Assembly: GCA_012064415.1 (NCBI GenBank)
Contig: SSNU01000349.1
Span: 1-42,987 of the forward strand
DNA length: 42,987 bases
Direction of reading: 5' to 3'
Source of the DNA: Gyrodactylus bullatarudis
Lineage: Eukaryota; Platyhelminthes; Monogenea; Gyrodactylidea; Gyrodactylidae
Shown here: one piece after another, positions 22,401 through 32,485 of the stretch
Position numbering within the stretch: the stretch's first letter is position 1
How the letters are laid out: every line of letters begins with the position of its first letter
Position numbers and translations under genes: made by a program
Notes under the pieces: generated by a model
What the model was told of the DNA's origin: nothing
What the model saw: the letters and a program-made list of their open reading frames with translations, nothing else
The model's database searches: none

Positions 22401-25400
22401 CATTATGTTAAGAAATACGTTTACACAAATATCCAATTATGATTTTCTCACCTATGAATTCTCCAGAAATGGGCAGAAATCAGGATCATGCTGAATTCTT
22501 AGATAATCACAGGAGTAAGTAAGAAATTCTGTCTGTTTTTATTTGGTCTATTTAACAAGCATTAGTACTGCGAGTGTAATCAAACTTTCTTGCCAACGTG
22601 AAGGAAGTAAGGGACAGCTCTCTGGCTGATAGAAAAATTACGTAAATGTGGAGGAGAATAATATATATTTTTTCCTGAAAATTTCCTGTTTTCCTAATTT
22701 AATTCCTAATAATGCAGGAAATAAGGTCTTCTTTTGATGGAGTAAAAAATCATTACTACTAATTTGATCTTAAACTCTTTAAGTAAACATAAAATTTTTG
22801 TTGAGCGGAACTAAAGGCTCCTATTCTATTTAACAATGTTGCTTCAATTTTTTTTGATCCGATTGATTAATCAAGTTAAAACAGTTGGTGTTTAATCAGT
22901 TGGAAATATAAAATGCACCTCTTGTAATCTTGATAGATAATTCAATCTCATTCTTGTTTGCCTGAGCGAACTTGTATTTATGTAATTGTCATATTATATA
23001 TTCTATTGAAAGAATTACTTATGGCAGTTTTAAGTTATTATCAGGGCAACAGAAAGCCTATAAATACGAATGATTTTAATCGGTTTTCTTAATCACATCT
23101 ACATACATAAGATCATTAGTAAAATCCCAAGTTACGAGAAAAAGCAACCTAATTTCGAGGGCTTAATTTGAGTATCAATTGACTTTTCAGAACAAGCCAT
23201 AATATATCGAATTTTTATGTTTATTAGAATTAGAGGCCAGCCTCCAACAGAACAAAATGGTCGTATTAGGTGAGAATTTTAAGGCAATAAGGAAGACATA
23301 ATCTATTTTTATTGAGTCGATTTTTAGATAATATTTAGTGTTGTCTTGGTCATGAGCGGTTTTCAAGAGAAAATGAACGAATAACAATACAGTGATAAAT
23401 GTTAAATTCCACCGGGTCTCTTCAAAATCCCAACTTTGAACATCTATGAAATTTTTAAGCATTGATCGAAGTATTTAACCCTAATCATTAGAATAAAGAG
23501 GATGGAAGTTTTAACATTATAGAAGACCTGAAAATAAAGTTTTGAACATTTTGTTTCTATAAAATTAATGAATACCCAAGGATAATAAATTGTAATTTGA
23601 CGCCAGCTAGAAAGTCCTGAATTTTTCTTTGTGTTACAGTCTGAATTTTAAAAACTTGGATTTTTTCTCAAAATGGTAAATTTCTAATTTTGAGTTAATT
23701 GAATGGGGTCTCTGCAGACACAAGTTGTAGTGATTTTCCTGGATGTTATTTTGTCTTTTCCAGGGCGAGGTTTAATTAGTTTAATATTTGAAAATATTTT
23801 ATTAATAATTGATACTTCCAATTAGTTTCCATTAGTTTCAAAAGTAATAAAATAAACAATAAATAGGCTTCACTTATGTTTTGTAGAAGAAGGCACGCGA
23901 ATTAAAAGCCGATTGCATAGTTTTTTTCAAATTCTAGTGCAGATCTGAAAATAGCTTCTTCAGTAGATATACATTTAGTTACTAGATATATTTCGTTATA
24001 GGTGAGTATGGGTGCTGCACTATTCATTAGATATACATGTAATTGATTTGACCTTCAGATAATCATCCTTATGAGTAAAATTTATCAAAGTTTTGTACTA
24101 AATTTATCATAGTTGATATGAATTCAATGTTTTCACAAAAACACTCAATATTTTTCTGCGGATAGCTAGGAACAAAATTTAATTTTTGAATTCCATAATG
24201 ATAAAAAATCATAAATTTGGCTTTTTCAAAAATGTGGTCCTAAATTTTTTTTCATCCATTAAATTTTTAAAATTAATTTGATACTTGAGCCAGTCAGTTA
24301 TTAAGGAAATTCCAGGAAACTAAAAAAACTTTCCAGAAAATGCTTCTTCAAATAATGTCTTAAATACAATTTCCTGAGTTCTTTTCGTAGAAATTCAATT
24401 CTTTTTTTATCGAATAAAGTATAAGGATAGATCAAGTTTCCTTTTAACTAAATTGATATTTAAAAAAAATTATTTATTTCATTCAACGTTGGAGTTCCAT
24501 TACCTATGACTAGAGCTACTCTATCCTTTGTGAGAAAAGGTCTTATGATTTTGAAGATAAGGTATTAAAATAATCATACACTGTCATACCATGGTATTTC
24601 ATTCATATCAATGATCTCAATTCACATCTTTTGAGGTACAGAGAGGATTTTCATTGTTTAACAATTTACTATACTCAGAAATAACTCTGAAGATAATTAT
24701 TTCGAAAGCATCTCGATGTTTTAGCTTAATTTCAACGTTAGTTGATATTTTATATTTTAATTCGGTTTACTTGTAAGTTATTCATCAAAGTTATTTTTGG
24801 ATTTTGAGCCCTATTTATCGCAGAACTAAGTAATTACATCAAATAAAGGGATAATTACAAAAAGTAGAAGATAGATCATCAATAACTATAAAAGGTCTAT
24901 TCAGTGTGTTAATTTCAAATGACCTAGATAAATTTTCCGAAAAAAGTTTATAGGAATTATTAACCGTCTCGATCTTTCTCTACTAACTAAAATGTGTAGA
25001 CCCTATTTGTTAGTTTATCTTTAAAGTGATGATGGATTATTTCACCAAACTAAACATTTATCATATCAGTGTACAGAAGTACGCTTGAATAGTGTAAAAT
25101 TTGTATTGAATGAAAATTTCCTAATACTCTTCTACTTTTAGTAAATACACTGGATAGACCTTCTAGTTATTGATGATCTATCTTCTACTTTTTGAAAATT
25201 TAATCTAAAGCTATTCTCGATGAATTTGGGAATTCATGATTTTTACAAAAATCTCATTTTTTCATCAAGGTATCGAAAATTTTGAAAGATTTTTTGGTAA
25301 CTGGTTCAAAATGTACACTTTTACTGAATTGAAAATTTTCAACTCAAAGTTTAAAAAAATTAAAAAATCGCGCCATCTCGAATTTTAAAATTTCTCTAAA

Positions 25401-28400
25401 ATTTTCCAAAAAAAACTTTTTTCAAAATTTTTTTTTCTCAATTCAGTAAAAGTGTACATTTTGAATCAGTTACCAAAAAATCTTTCAAAATTTTCGATAC
25501 CTTGATGAAAAAATGAGATTTTTGTAAAAATCATGAATTCCCAAATTCATCGAGAATAGCTGTAGAAGCTTCTACTTTTTGTAATAATCCCTTAAATTAA
25601 AATACACAACTACCTTGGTTAAAGTATCAGTGAAATTCAGGTCTTTTGAAATCTCTATTAACAGATTTTAAAATTCTAAAGTTTTTCGTGAATAATTTTG
25701 TGATATATCTGTGAGGACTGATTTTAAAATTGATAATTGAAAGAATTTTTTTACAAAATTTTTGTTATACAAGACGATGTTAAAATTTTGTAAATTCAAT
25801 AAGAGAATCTCCCATGATATATAAACCTAATTGACATGAAGATGAGAATTTACTATTTTTACAAAAAACTCAATATTTTTCTCCGGATTAACAGAATAAA
25901 AATAATTTTTTAAATTCTAAAACGAAATGAGCTAATAAGATGTGGATATTCGAAAAAATTCCGAGAAAAATTCAATCTGACCAAAATTAAGCCGTTTTTT
26001 GAAAATGTACCAAATTTCCATTTTTTCAACTTTTGAACCCAAAATTTTTAACGATTTCGATGATTCGAAGCAGCTAACTGATTATATTTGGGATCAACAT
26101 TAGACAAAGGATTCGAATTTGACTAAAAAGATAGCGAAGATCAGAGAAAAAGTAAAACTTCAAGATTTTGGATAATTTGCCTTCGTGATAATCGAAAAAT
26201 TCAAATGGTTCGATTTCCCACAGTAATAACGAATTTTAGTAAACTTCTGCAGGTAAATTCGAATTCTTCGTTCAATGTTGATCTCAAATATCATCAGTTA
26301 ACTGCTTCGAATCATCGAAATCGATAAAAATTTCGGGTTCAAAAGTTGAAAAAATGGAAATTTGGTCTTTTTTCGAAATTCAAAAAACGGCCTAATTCTG
26401 GTCAGGTTGAACTTTTCTCGGATTTTTTTCGAATTTCCACATCTTATTAGCTCATTTCGTTTTAGAATTTAAAAAATTATTTTTATTCTGTTAATCCGGA
26501 GAAAAATATTGAGTTTTTTGTAAAAATAGTAAATTCTCATCTTCATGTCAATTAGGTTTATATATCTCCGGTGAGATTTGGGAGACTAAAGGAAGATCTA
26601 AACAACGTATATTCTTCATTTTTACTTATCATATTTTTTAGAGACAGAATAAGGAAAAATAATCCCCATGTATTCAACAAACATGGTATTTTTTCCCTAT
26701 CGATCAATTTTCAATTCGTCCTCTATATTCCTATGGCATATTCCTATTGAAAGATATTGTAACTGTAAATATTTGATTTTATAACTTCGCAAAATAATAT
26801 CTGAGAATAAACGAGGATACAGTGAATTTTCCCAGAAACTATTTTGAGACAGCCAAAAAATTTTCTTCAATCTCCCCGGGTAAAATTCGAGCATAGTACA
26901 CAAATGTTGAAAGAATTACTTTCTAAAAGAAAATTATTATAAAAGATCACAATAGAGAATTTATGGAATTGCTTTTCAAGCCATGTTCTAGATATTTCCA
27001 CTTTTCTATAGATTGCTTTGATATTCGACATCAATAAAACTCTCAAATTCTATATTTGTACGCAAGGGAATTTAAAAGTTTTATTCGAATTGAATTCAGT
27101 TACCTCCTGGTAATGAAAAAACTAAGAACATAGTGAGGTCCCACTTTGAGCAAAGACACGCAAGATTAAAAGTAATTTTTTGAAATTAAAATTCACTAAA
27201 TATATTTCTTGAGCAGAAAATTTATGTCGGACTTTTGATTTAAATACAAATTGCCAGAATTAATAATTATAACTTGCCTTCTTTGAGGGTCTATCAGAAA
27301 TTAAATTTCAGTTCAGTTCTGACAAATAAACAAATGAGAGTTGAAAATATTCTCCTGGTCATCAGAAGATTACCCGATAAATTAGCATAGAGACATTGAT
27401 TTTGAACTTTTCATATGGTTAACTAAACTACAGCATTGTGTGCTGATGGCACAACGACACTTGGCAATGTAAAATATTTCTTTAAACATTGAATCCAGGC
27501 TTTTATTTTTCTTACAAATCTTGACTCTTTCTTCGAACAAATCTTTTAGTTTGGCTCTGATTCTCTTGTCAGTCACAACTGGAATTGAGAATCGTTGTTA
27601 TGGAATTTTGATCTTCTCAATAAGACTTTTGATAGCTTGGTCCTTCACTTTGCTAGAATGACTTTGATCAGTATTGAAACAAAAATCTCTATAGACATCT
27701 CCCTTTGTAGCGAACTTGACTCCATCATAGTTAATGGGCATCATAAGATCAGCGTTTATTTTTTGGAAATTCATTGTTATTTTGAATAAAGGTGGTGATC
27801 AAAACAAATCCTATGATTATTAATAATGTTGAAGAAGTTGATTAGAAATTATTACGAGATTTATAGACAACATTCAAATATACAATAGAATTTAATTTTT
27901 TTCTATATATTAAAAAAACGTTTTTTATATCGAAGTTGTATGAAACTTTGATGTTGAAACGGAAGTCTAAAACTTTAAGTAAGGTATATGCTATGTGGTA
28001 TTATTACTCAGCCTAAACTGTGAAAATTGGCCAAATATAGCTAATGGTTAACTAATCTACACTGTTAGCTTAACGAAATTATCTTTAATTCAGGATTTAT
28101 CGGTTAAAAATACTTGAGTTGATAGCTGATAGAGTTTATGTGATTGGATTGTGTTTGAATTTTATGGGAAATATTAGTTATTTTATTTTTTATCAAGTAC
28201 TATGGGAAATAGGCTTTCAGAAAAACGAAAAACCAGGGTTAAAAAGTTGTTAAAACTAATTGTAACGGATCTAATTTAAAAAATAAACTAAAAATGTTAC
28301 AGTTGTGCACCAGTTTTGGAGTGTGAGAATGGTTAGTAAGAAACTTTAGCTCAACTTGTAAATTAGGGGAGAGGGTGACGCATTAATTTTTCGTCAAAAT

Positions 28401-30669
28401 TTCGAAGTTTATTCTCAATAGTTTCCTTACTTAATGAAAGCATTTGATAGGGTTTAGTGGTACTGATCGAATCAGGAGAAAATTCTCTACAATTTGAGAC
28501 CAAAAACTAGAAAAGTGACAAAATTTGCTCAAAATATTAAAATTTAAATATATTTGTCCTACTTCTTAGTAGATTTCAAATACGAACTCTTATTTATTTT
28601 GGCATGAAATTATGAAATAGAAGCAATAATTTTCTTGAAAATTTTCTTCTTTCTTCTAAAAAAATTCTTATCTGAAAAAAATTTAGATATTCTTTTATAA
28701 ATTGTTCTAAAATTCCCAATAGATTCTGTATTGTCATACAGAATGATAACAATACCCGAAAGCAAAAAAAGTTTAATCACAAAAGAGTTTAAGACAAAAC
28801 ATTGATAGAACACTATTTCTGTCGTCATTATCAGTTTGGCCTTCTAGCAGAAAATAATTTGATTTATTTTACTTCTTGAAATCATCCCGAATGAAGATAG
28901 TTACATTAGTGTGATATGAAAGATGAAAACTTATCAAATATCTCAATTTTTGAAATAAAAATTATTTTTCACGTCTGTTTATGAACCTTTGAAGTAACTT
29001 TTGAGACCGAAAAATAAGAAGACGCTAAGCATACTGATAAATAGGTTCTTTCTGAAAAATCCAAGTTTTAGTAATTTAACCCTTTCGTGAGGCTCATTTA
29101 GAACCGTTTAATATAAATTTTGAGTCTTTTTTCGATTGATTTTCTTATCGTCTCGATAGGTTTAATAGATTTAAATTTGGGGTAATTTACACTTTTAACA
29201 TTAGCTATACTAACTAACTGCTTAAAAGATTTTAAAAACCTTTATACATTGTTCCGCAAGGTATTATAAAGTTTATGTTTATGCTATTTTAAATTTTTCA
29301 TCTTTACACTATGTACACAGCTTTATTAGAATTTCTATCACTACAAAATTGCAAAATATCAAGAATTTATTCATCAGTCAAAATTTTCACATGTGTACCC
29401 AGATTATAAGCTTCATGTCAGTCAAAGGAGCTTGTGTTTTTCTCGCTGTCAAATTGTTCCCAAGCCAATTCTGATATACTATTGGTTAAATATGATATAA
29501 AATTTTTCAATGCCCACTAAGACTGATCTAAGACCTGTCAAAAAAGGTATAGATTTTGTCAATGCCCGAATAGATTAATCTATGATTTATCAATTTTGAT
29601 AAAAGTTTTGTAAATACATCTTGCATATTGATTTATGAAGTGATATAAGATGTGTTATTTTCTCTACCTTTTGATAAAATTTTTGTAATCATCCCGGTAA
29701 AAATAAATAAATACCGTAAGTGTAAAAATATATATCGGTCTCTTTTACTGTAACTGAAATAAATTTTAAAAAATTGATACTGCAAGTCTAAAATTTTAAA
29801 GTCACCAAAACAAATCTTAACTCTCGCATGGAATTTGAAAAATAAATCACGGGGTCTTTTTGACCCTACTTACTCTCAACACTACTTTTAGCGAAGAAAA
29901 GAATTGAAATTACCTTGGGATCTTTTTGACCCCAAATTCCATGCGAGGGTTAGGGTATTTAATATTTTAGAAATTTTTTTTGCAAAATTGTCGACTCTCA
30001 TCTTCAAATTAACCGTCAATCTTAAGATAGTCTTGAGATCAACGTATTGAAATCGTTAAAAAGACCAACCATTAAGTAAAGTTAAGTAAGAGATTAACAG
30101 GAACAACTAAATGTTGAGAATATTTAAACTTTCTCATGTCACTGTGATAAATGGTTTCTTCTTCTTTCTAGACAATCTTCATTTTGGTTCCAATGGTGAT
30201 CATTTACTGTCTTATAGTAGCATCATTTATCATGACAAAATGTTTGCCTTACTATCAACATCATAAGCCGACACGTTTAATGTACCTGATTGCAGTGGCC
30301 AACACTTTCTCAATATGCGACAATGAATCAGTCTTGTTGATAACTGAGTCCAGCTTTATTCCCAAAGGGATTACAAGGGCTGAACTTTCAAGTAAAATCG
30401 TAATTACCAAAACATTCATATACTTGATCAAAGCCCTCTTGTTATTCACCTTTAGTGCAACTGTTAGAAGAAAGTTCTTCAAAATAATCAAATTAATTTA
30501 TAGCAATCTTGTCAACTGTCCAAAGAGATTCGTGAATTTTCTCAAAACGTCAAATTCATGTCGGGGTAATCGAAAGATTGAACGAGGCTTTTGTTGTGAC
30601 ATGTACAGCTTCAATTGTGTCTGTCATTGTTGTGGAACCTCGAGTCTTGACGATTTTCCAGTCACTTGA
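16492..30669 (+). CDS. Divergent rhodopsin-like G-protein-coupled receptor, two exons
   Basis: Proposed coding exons are 16492-17385 and 30172-30669, giving 463 residues. The splice is phase 0 (GCA|GTGAGTAT and TTTCTAG|ACAATC). It rebuilds helix 5 as YVIYPIIRA-TIFILVPMVII with P305 at the expected proline. Other helices fall near residues 50-71, 97-120, 132-160, 256-276, 333-356 and 374-396. D111 fits the helix-2 aspartate, D159-R160-F161 replaces DRY, and W259 fits helix 4. The N terminus has sequons at N2, N14 and N20. Loop 2 is very long, about 90 serine- and asparagine-rich residues, and loop 3 very short. The usual FxxCWxP and NPxxY motifs are not recognisable. Short loop 3 and helix 6 recall invertebrate FMRFamide/myosuppressin-like receptors, but the ligand is unknown. 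The start has context AACCATGA. Confidence 0.75.
17422..18400. other. Intronic, no supported feature except an A-family scrap
   Basis: AAAGTTGACATGAGAATTTA followed by CTATTTTTG at 17442-17475 is a decayed tip of foldback family A. Nothing else is recognisable. Confidence 0.45.
18395..18570 (+). repeat. Decayed left arm of family A
   Basis: ATGAATTTACTATGTTTGTA, then AACCCAATATTCATTTCCTG and AAAAAATTAAATCTGAATTA, follow the A left-arm order with many changes. Confidence 0.45.
18609..18710 (+). pseudogene. Orphan coding-like segment (IIDFRCRSDKCKIDVPEDEK)
   Basis: After a plausible acceptor (CAGCTTTATTTCAG, ending 18608) the plus strand reads FVKELCNLIIDFRCRSDK and then CKIDVPEDEKTFPEF before a stop. 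Past that stop the same frame continues YCITKILRAK. Composition and codon pattern look protein-coding, unlike the shadow frames in the other phases at 18600-18828. I cannot name the family. It lies in the receptor intron on the same strand, but it fits neither receptor exon, so it is probably a fragment of another gene. Confidence 0.3.
18960..19275 (+). repeat. Decayed family C / 25209-type fragment
   Basis: Contains GAATCTATGATTTTTACAAA, AATCTTTTGGAATCTATTGT and, at the right, ATGAATCTGTTCTAATGCTT followed by CACTTCATT. The last part is inverted relative to 1790-1830. No coding capacity. Confidence 0.45.
19276..20048. other. Intronic, no supported feature
   Basis: A+T-rich. The minus-strand frame 19226-19432 shows no domain. 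Confidence 0.5.
20049..20396. mobile_element. Inverted-repeat element with perfect-looking 111-bp arms
   Basis: Bases 20049-20159 and 20286-20396 pair (sum 40445) with no mismatch seen. The left end reads TTAA-AGGGTTATTTTGACC. The right end is GGTCAAAATAACCCTTTATA, so TTAA is kept only on the left. GGTTATTTTGACC resembles sequences seen near the ends of piggyBac-type elements. The 126-bp loop is A+T-rich. The identity of the arms suggests it is young. Confidence 0.7.
20397..20513. other. Intronic spacer
   Basis: Nothing recognisable. Confidence 0.5.
20514..20591 (+). repeat. 30-bp tandem repeat, 2.6 copies
   Basis: Units start at 20514, 20544 and 20574 with consensus GTATAGTCAAAAATGTAATA followed by ATGACAAAAA. 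The first two units differ at a few positions and the third is partial. Confidence 0.8.
20592..21319. other. Intronic, no supported feature
   Basis: A+T-rich, with no credible open frame or repeat match. Confidence 0.5.
21320..21505 (+). repeat. Repeat F, left copy of an inverted pair
   Basis: Contains ACTTACAAGTAAACCGAA, then AATTGAGATCATTGATATGA, then GTATGACAGTGTATGATTAT. All recur in the same order on the opposite strand at 24535-24785, which carries about 80 extra bases in the middle. Confidence 0.7.
21506..24110. other. Intronic, mostly unassigned
   Basis: The minus-strand frames at 21939-22157 and 23187-23462 show no recognised domain. Around 23396-23430 a motif D variant is readable (GATAAATGTTAAATTCCACC, then GGGTCTCTTCAAAATCCCAA). 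Otherwise nothing is supported. Confidence 0.4.
24111..24210 (+). repeat. Family A left-arm fragment
   Basis: TTGATATGAATTCAATGTTT, then ACAAAAACACTCAATATTTT and TCTGCGGATAGCTAGG. It is a decayed copy of the A left arm; the rest of the unit is not visible. Confidence 0.55.
24211..24534. other. Intronic, no supported feature
   Basis: A+T-rich sequence with no open frame of note. Confidence 0.5.
24535..24785 (-). repeat. Repeat F, right copy of the inverted pair
   Basis: Reverse complement of 21320-21505: AAGATAAGGTATTAAAATAA, then CATACACTGTCATACC, and finally TTCGGTTTACTTGTAAGT. Relative to the left copy about 80 bp are added between 24630 and 24715. Confidence 0.7.
24848..25593. mobile_element. 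Inverted-repeat element split by a second inserted hairpin
   Basis: The outer arms 24858-24912 and 25144-25194 pair (CAAAAAGTAGAAGATAGATC against GATCTATCTTCTACTTTTTG). The outermost left piece, AGGGATAATTA, has its partner TAATAATCCCTT only at 25582-25593. Between the two parts of the right arm sits a 387-bp stretch containing the 25209-25561 hairpin. CTTCTACTTTTTG is present on both sides of that insert, at 25182-25194 and 25569-25581. Confidence 0.65.
25209..25561. mobile_element. 353-bp foldback with ~170-bp arms, related to family C
   Basis: Tips are AGCTATTCTCGATGAATTT and AAATTCATCGAGAATAGCT. The arms pair through GATTTTTACAAAAATCTCAT and TTTTGGTAACTGGTTCAAAA almost to the centre near 25385. 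No coding capacity. Half copies are found at 1060-1262 and near 42160. Confidence 0.8.
25594..25815. other. Intronic spacer
   Basis: A+T-rich; nothing recognised. Confidence 0.5.
25816..26566. mobile_element. Foldback family A, complete copy (751 bp)
   Basis: Tips GATATATAAACCTAATTGAC and GTCAATTAGGTTTATATATC are perfect reverse complements (25816 pairs with 26566). The arms extend inward through CTCAATATTTTTCTCCGGAT and AAAATTAAGCCGTTTTTTGA to a centre near 26190. This copy sets the family A limits. It encodes nothing. Together with 12450-13172 it shows that family A is itself a large hairpin, not two separate repeats. Confidence 0.85.
26567..27381. other. Intronic, no supported feature
   Basis: The minus-strand frame 26697-26903 has no recognised domain. 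Remainder A+T-rich. Confidence 0.45.
27382..27606 (-). pseudogene. Coding fragment: IPVVTDKRIRAKLKDLFEE
   Basis: On the minus strand a continuous frame reads RFSIPVVTDKRIRAKLKDLF, then EERVKICKKNKSLDSMFKEI and FYIAKCRCAIS. The order IP-x-x-x-x-x-RI-x-x-KLKxLF, a Lys-rich linker, then LFxIAxCxC resembles a repeated protein family that I recall from arthropod genomes (IPT-x-hhI-xKI … LDxLFDIAHxDA). It has no start codon of its own and lies in the receptor intron, antisense to the gene. It is probably a relic carried in by a transposon or a partial gene copy. Confidence 0.35.
27607..29816. other. Intronic, no supported feature
   Basis: About 2.2 kb of A+T-rich sequence. Open frames at 27595-27789 (plus) and 28610-28828 (minus) are short and without domains. 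TTAACCCTTTCGTGAGGC at 29078 resembles a piggyBac-type end but no convincing partner was found. Confidence 0.45.
29817..29953. mobile_element. 137-bp TTAA MITE (piggyBac-like)
   Basis: The left end is TTAA-CTCTCGCATGGAATTTG. The right end, as reverse complement, is CTAA-CCCTCGCATGGAATTTG, so 16 of 17 terminal bases match and the right TTAA has one change. Inside are two near-palindromes, GGGTCTTTTTGACCC and GGGATCTTTTTGACCCC. It lies about 220 bp upstream of receptor exon 2, within the intron. Confidence 0.7.
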
Positions 30670-30692
30670 AATCAGAGCCCATGAGAGTTCTC

Positions 30693-30698
30693 AATAAA
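30693..30698 (+). terminator. Poly(A) signal AATAAA of the receptor gene
   Basis: AATAAA lies 23 bases after the receptor stop codon, giving a very short 3' untranslated region if used. Confidence 0.55.
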
Positions 30699-30699
30699 C

Positions 30700-31424
30700 A
30701 CAACGTTATTTTTTCCAGACACTATATATTTTTATGAAATTTCAATTTTGATAAAAGATTAGTTGCAAAAAAAGAGTTTTTTCTCTCGTGATTATGTGAG
30801 TTTTTCTTGAATTTTTCCTATTGTATTTGAGTGGTACTAAGATACATTATTTCTCAAAATTGTATGGTTTATAACTAAGGTTTTCTGTTTAGTTTTTGAA
30901 TCATCTTACTAATGCATCTCAACTTGTATCAGTCATTGATTGATGAGGTCAAAATGACCAAGTAAGACCTGTATGTTGAAAACATATCCTCTTAAACTAC
31001 TTTTTAGTCTTTTCCCTTCATTGATAACTTCCTGATAACTCCAGTGAGTTCCAAGAGATCAAAAAGAACAGTTGATGAACAGCTAACGAGATATTGAAAA
31101 CGTGTTAGCTTCAAGGTATATACTTCCCATCAAAATACGGGATAAAGATATAGCCTGCCTGCTATGTGAAAAAATTATATTTCTTCAACAGGTCATCGGG
31201 CTTTTATTTTAAATGGTTTTTCAGATCTGGATCAATAAGAAAACTCCTCTTGAAACAAAGTAAGTTTTTAGTTCTATCATCAAAGGGTTAAGAAATTCAT
31301 TCAACATAAATATTTGGGTCGCTTGTTTATTGTTTCCCAATTCATTTAACAACTCTTTCAATACTGTTGAATAAATTCCTCTGAAATAAGCAAAATTCGA
31401 TGATGTAAGAATCTTTTCTAATTT
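30700..31424. other. Intergenic, no supported feature
   Basis: A+T-rich, no credible open frame or repeat match. Confidence 0.5.
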
Positions 31425-31610
31425 ACATGGCTATGATCTTCTGGATAAAAATCATCTTTTTCTACTTTGTCTTCAAACGGCTGGAGATTTCGTTCTTTAT
31501 TTTTGGTCCTTAGTTGTTCATCTTCTTCAAAATAAGCTATTTCTTCAGTCTATTTCATTTGAACAGGATTCATCAATGTTATAATTCACATTGATCTTGC
31601 TCCATAAAGT
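31425..31610 (-). pseudogene. Acidic coding-like remnant with a frameshift
   Basis: The minus strand reads EEIAYFEEDEQLRTKNKERN, then LQPFEDKVEKDDFYPEDH and SHVN before a stop near 31425. A different frame just upstream reads INVNYNIDESCSNEID and runs into a stop, suggesting a one-base shift near 31555. Composition is coding-like, charged and rich in glutamate. The family is not recognised and no splice sites are evident. Confidence 0.25.
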
Positions 31611-32396
31611 TTATATAGAATCCATTGAGATAAAAAAGGCTTTTTCTATAATGTATAAATCATTCTGAGACTTGATAGTATCAAGTTGATACGTTGATCA
31701 AATAGGCCAATGAAATGAAGGGGTCCCATTGTGACTATAAAATCACACGAAATCAAAAAAAAACAAAAGGTAGAAAAAAATTTTATTCCTTCATGTTAGA
31801 AATGTATTATTGTGTTTCCGAAAAAATTCCCATTTCATCAGGTTGTTTTTTCTGATTGAATTTTTTTTAAACTCATATTTCTCGAAATCAATTATTTAAT
31901 TTTTTTAGAAAAAGCAATTTTTCTTTTTACTGTCCAGATAATTGTCGAATTTCTCAGGTAGAAACACGAGAAAAATTACATTTATCACCTAGACAATCAA
32001 AATGTAACAAATGGAACGAAATGGATTCTTCTTGATGACGATCAATTGGCCACTGTCGTTACAAAGAGCCACATTTTTATATCAAGGGAAGCATTAACGG
32101 AATGGAAAATTTTTCATTTTATAATTCAAGCTTTTAATCTCAAAATAGTCACGTTTTATTGTTTTTACTTTCAAGTAGATTGGTTATTAAAATTAATGAA
32201 TGATTCCTAGAATTTTACCGTAAAAGTTCTAAACCTCATTAGTATGATTTAATATTTAGAAATTTTGTTTTGTAATTTAGAAAACTAATAAACTGTTTGG
32301 TGACTAAACTATGGTCGGTAATAAATATTATCTACTATTAGATAATCAGAAATTCTGATTCAGATTCTGAATTTCAAAATGATACAAATTTATTAT
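31611..32396. other. Intergenic, no supported feature
   Basis: A+T-rich. No open frame or repeat family recognised. Confidence 0.5.
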
Positions 32397-32485
32397 TTAA
32401 CCCTAGAACGAAATCTCGGGTTATTTTTCACCCCATTTGTATTGAAACCCCCATAAGAAAAATAAATATTTCGGACGAGGGTTAA
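32397..32485. mobile_element. 89-bp TTAA MITE with CCCTAGAACG end
   Basis: TTAA at 32397 is followed by CCCTAGAACG. The right end, read inward, is TTAA-CCCTCGTCCG. The left end shares its first ten bases with the dead piggyBac element at 34932 (CCCTAGAACG). An internal GGGTTATTTTTCACCCC resembles the palindromes of the 29817 element. It is probably a deletion derivative or relative of the piggyBac family represented at 34932. Confidence 0.65.

Larger units (their letters stand above)
17386..30171 (+). other. Receptor intron, ~12.8 kb
   Basis: Donor GTGAGTAT at 17386 matches the consensus well. The acceptor TTCTTCTTTCTAG at 30171 follows a pyrimidine-rich tract. The intron holds foldbacks (20049-20396, 24848-25593, 25816-26566), a TTAA element (29817-29953), an inverted repeat pair (21320-21505 and 24535-24785), a tandem repeat (20514-20591) and coding-like fragments at 18609 and 27382. 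Because the first exon reads on into an in-frame stop at 17419-17421, an unspliced transcript would encode a receptor ending in helix 5. Confidence 0.75.

Noticed and set aside
29078..31294. A 2.2-kb TTAA element spanning receptor exon 2 (TTAACCCTTT … AAAGGGTTAA)
   Set aside because: Only about six bases match beyond TTAA at the two ends, which is expected by chance in this composition.
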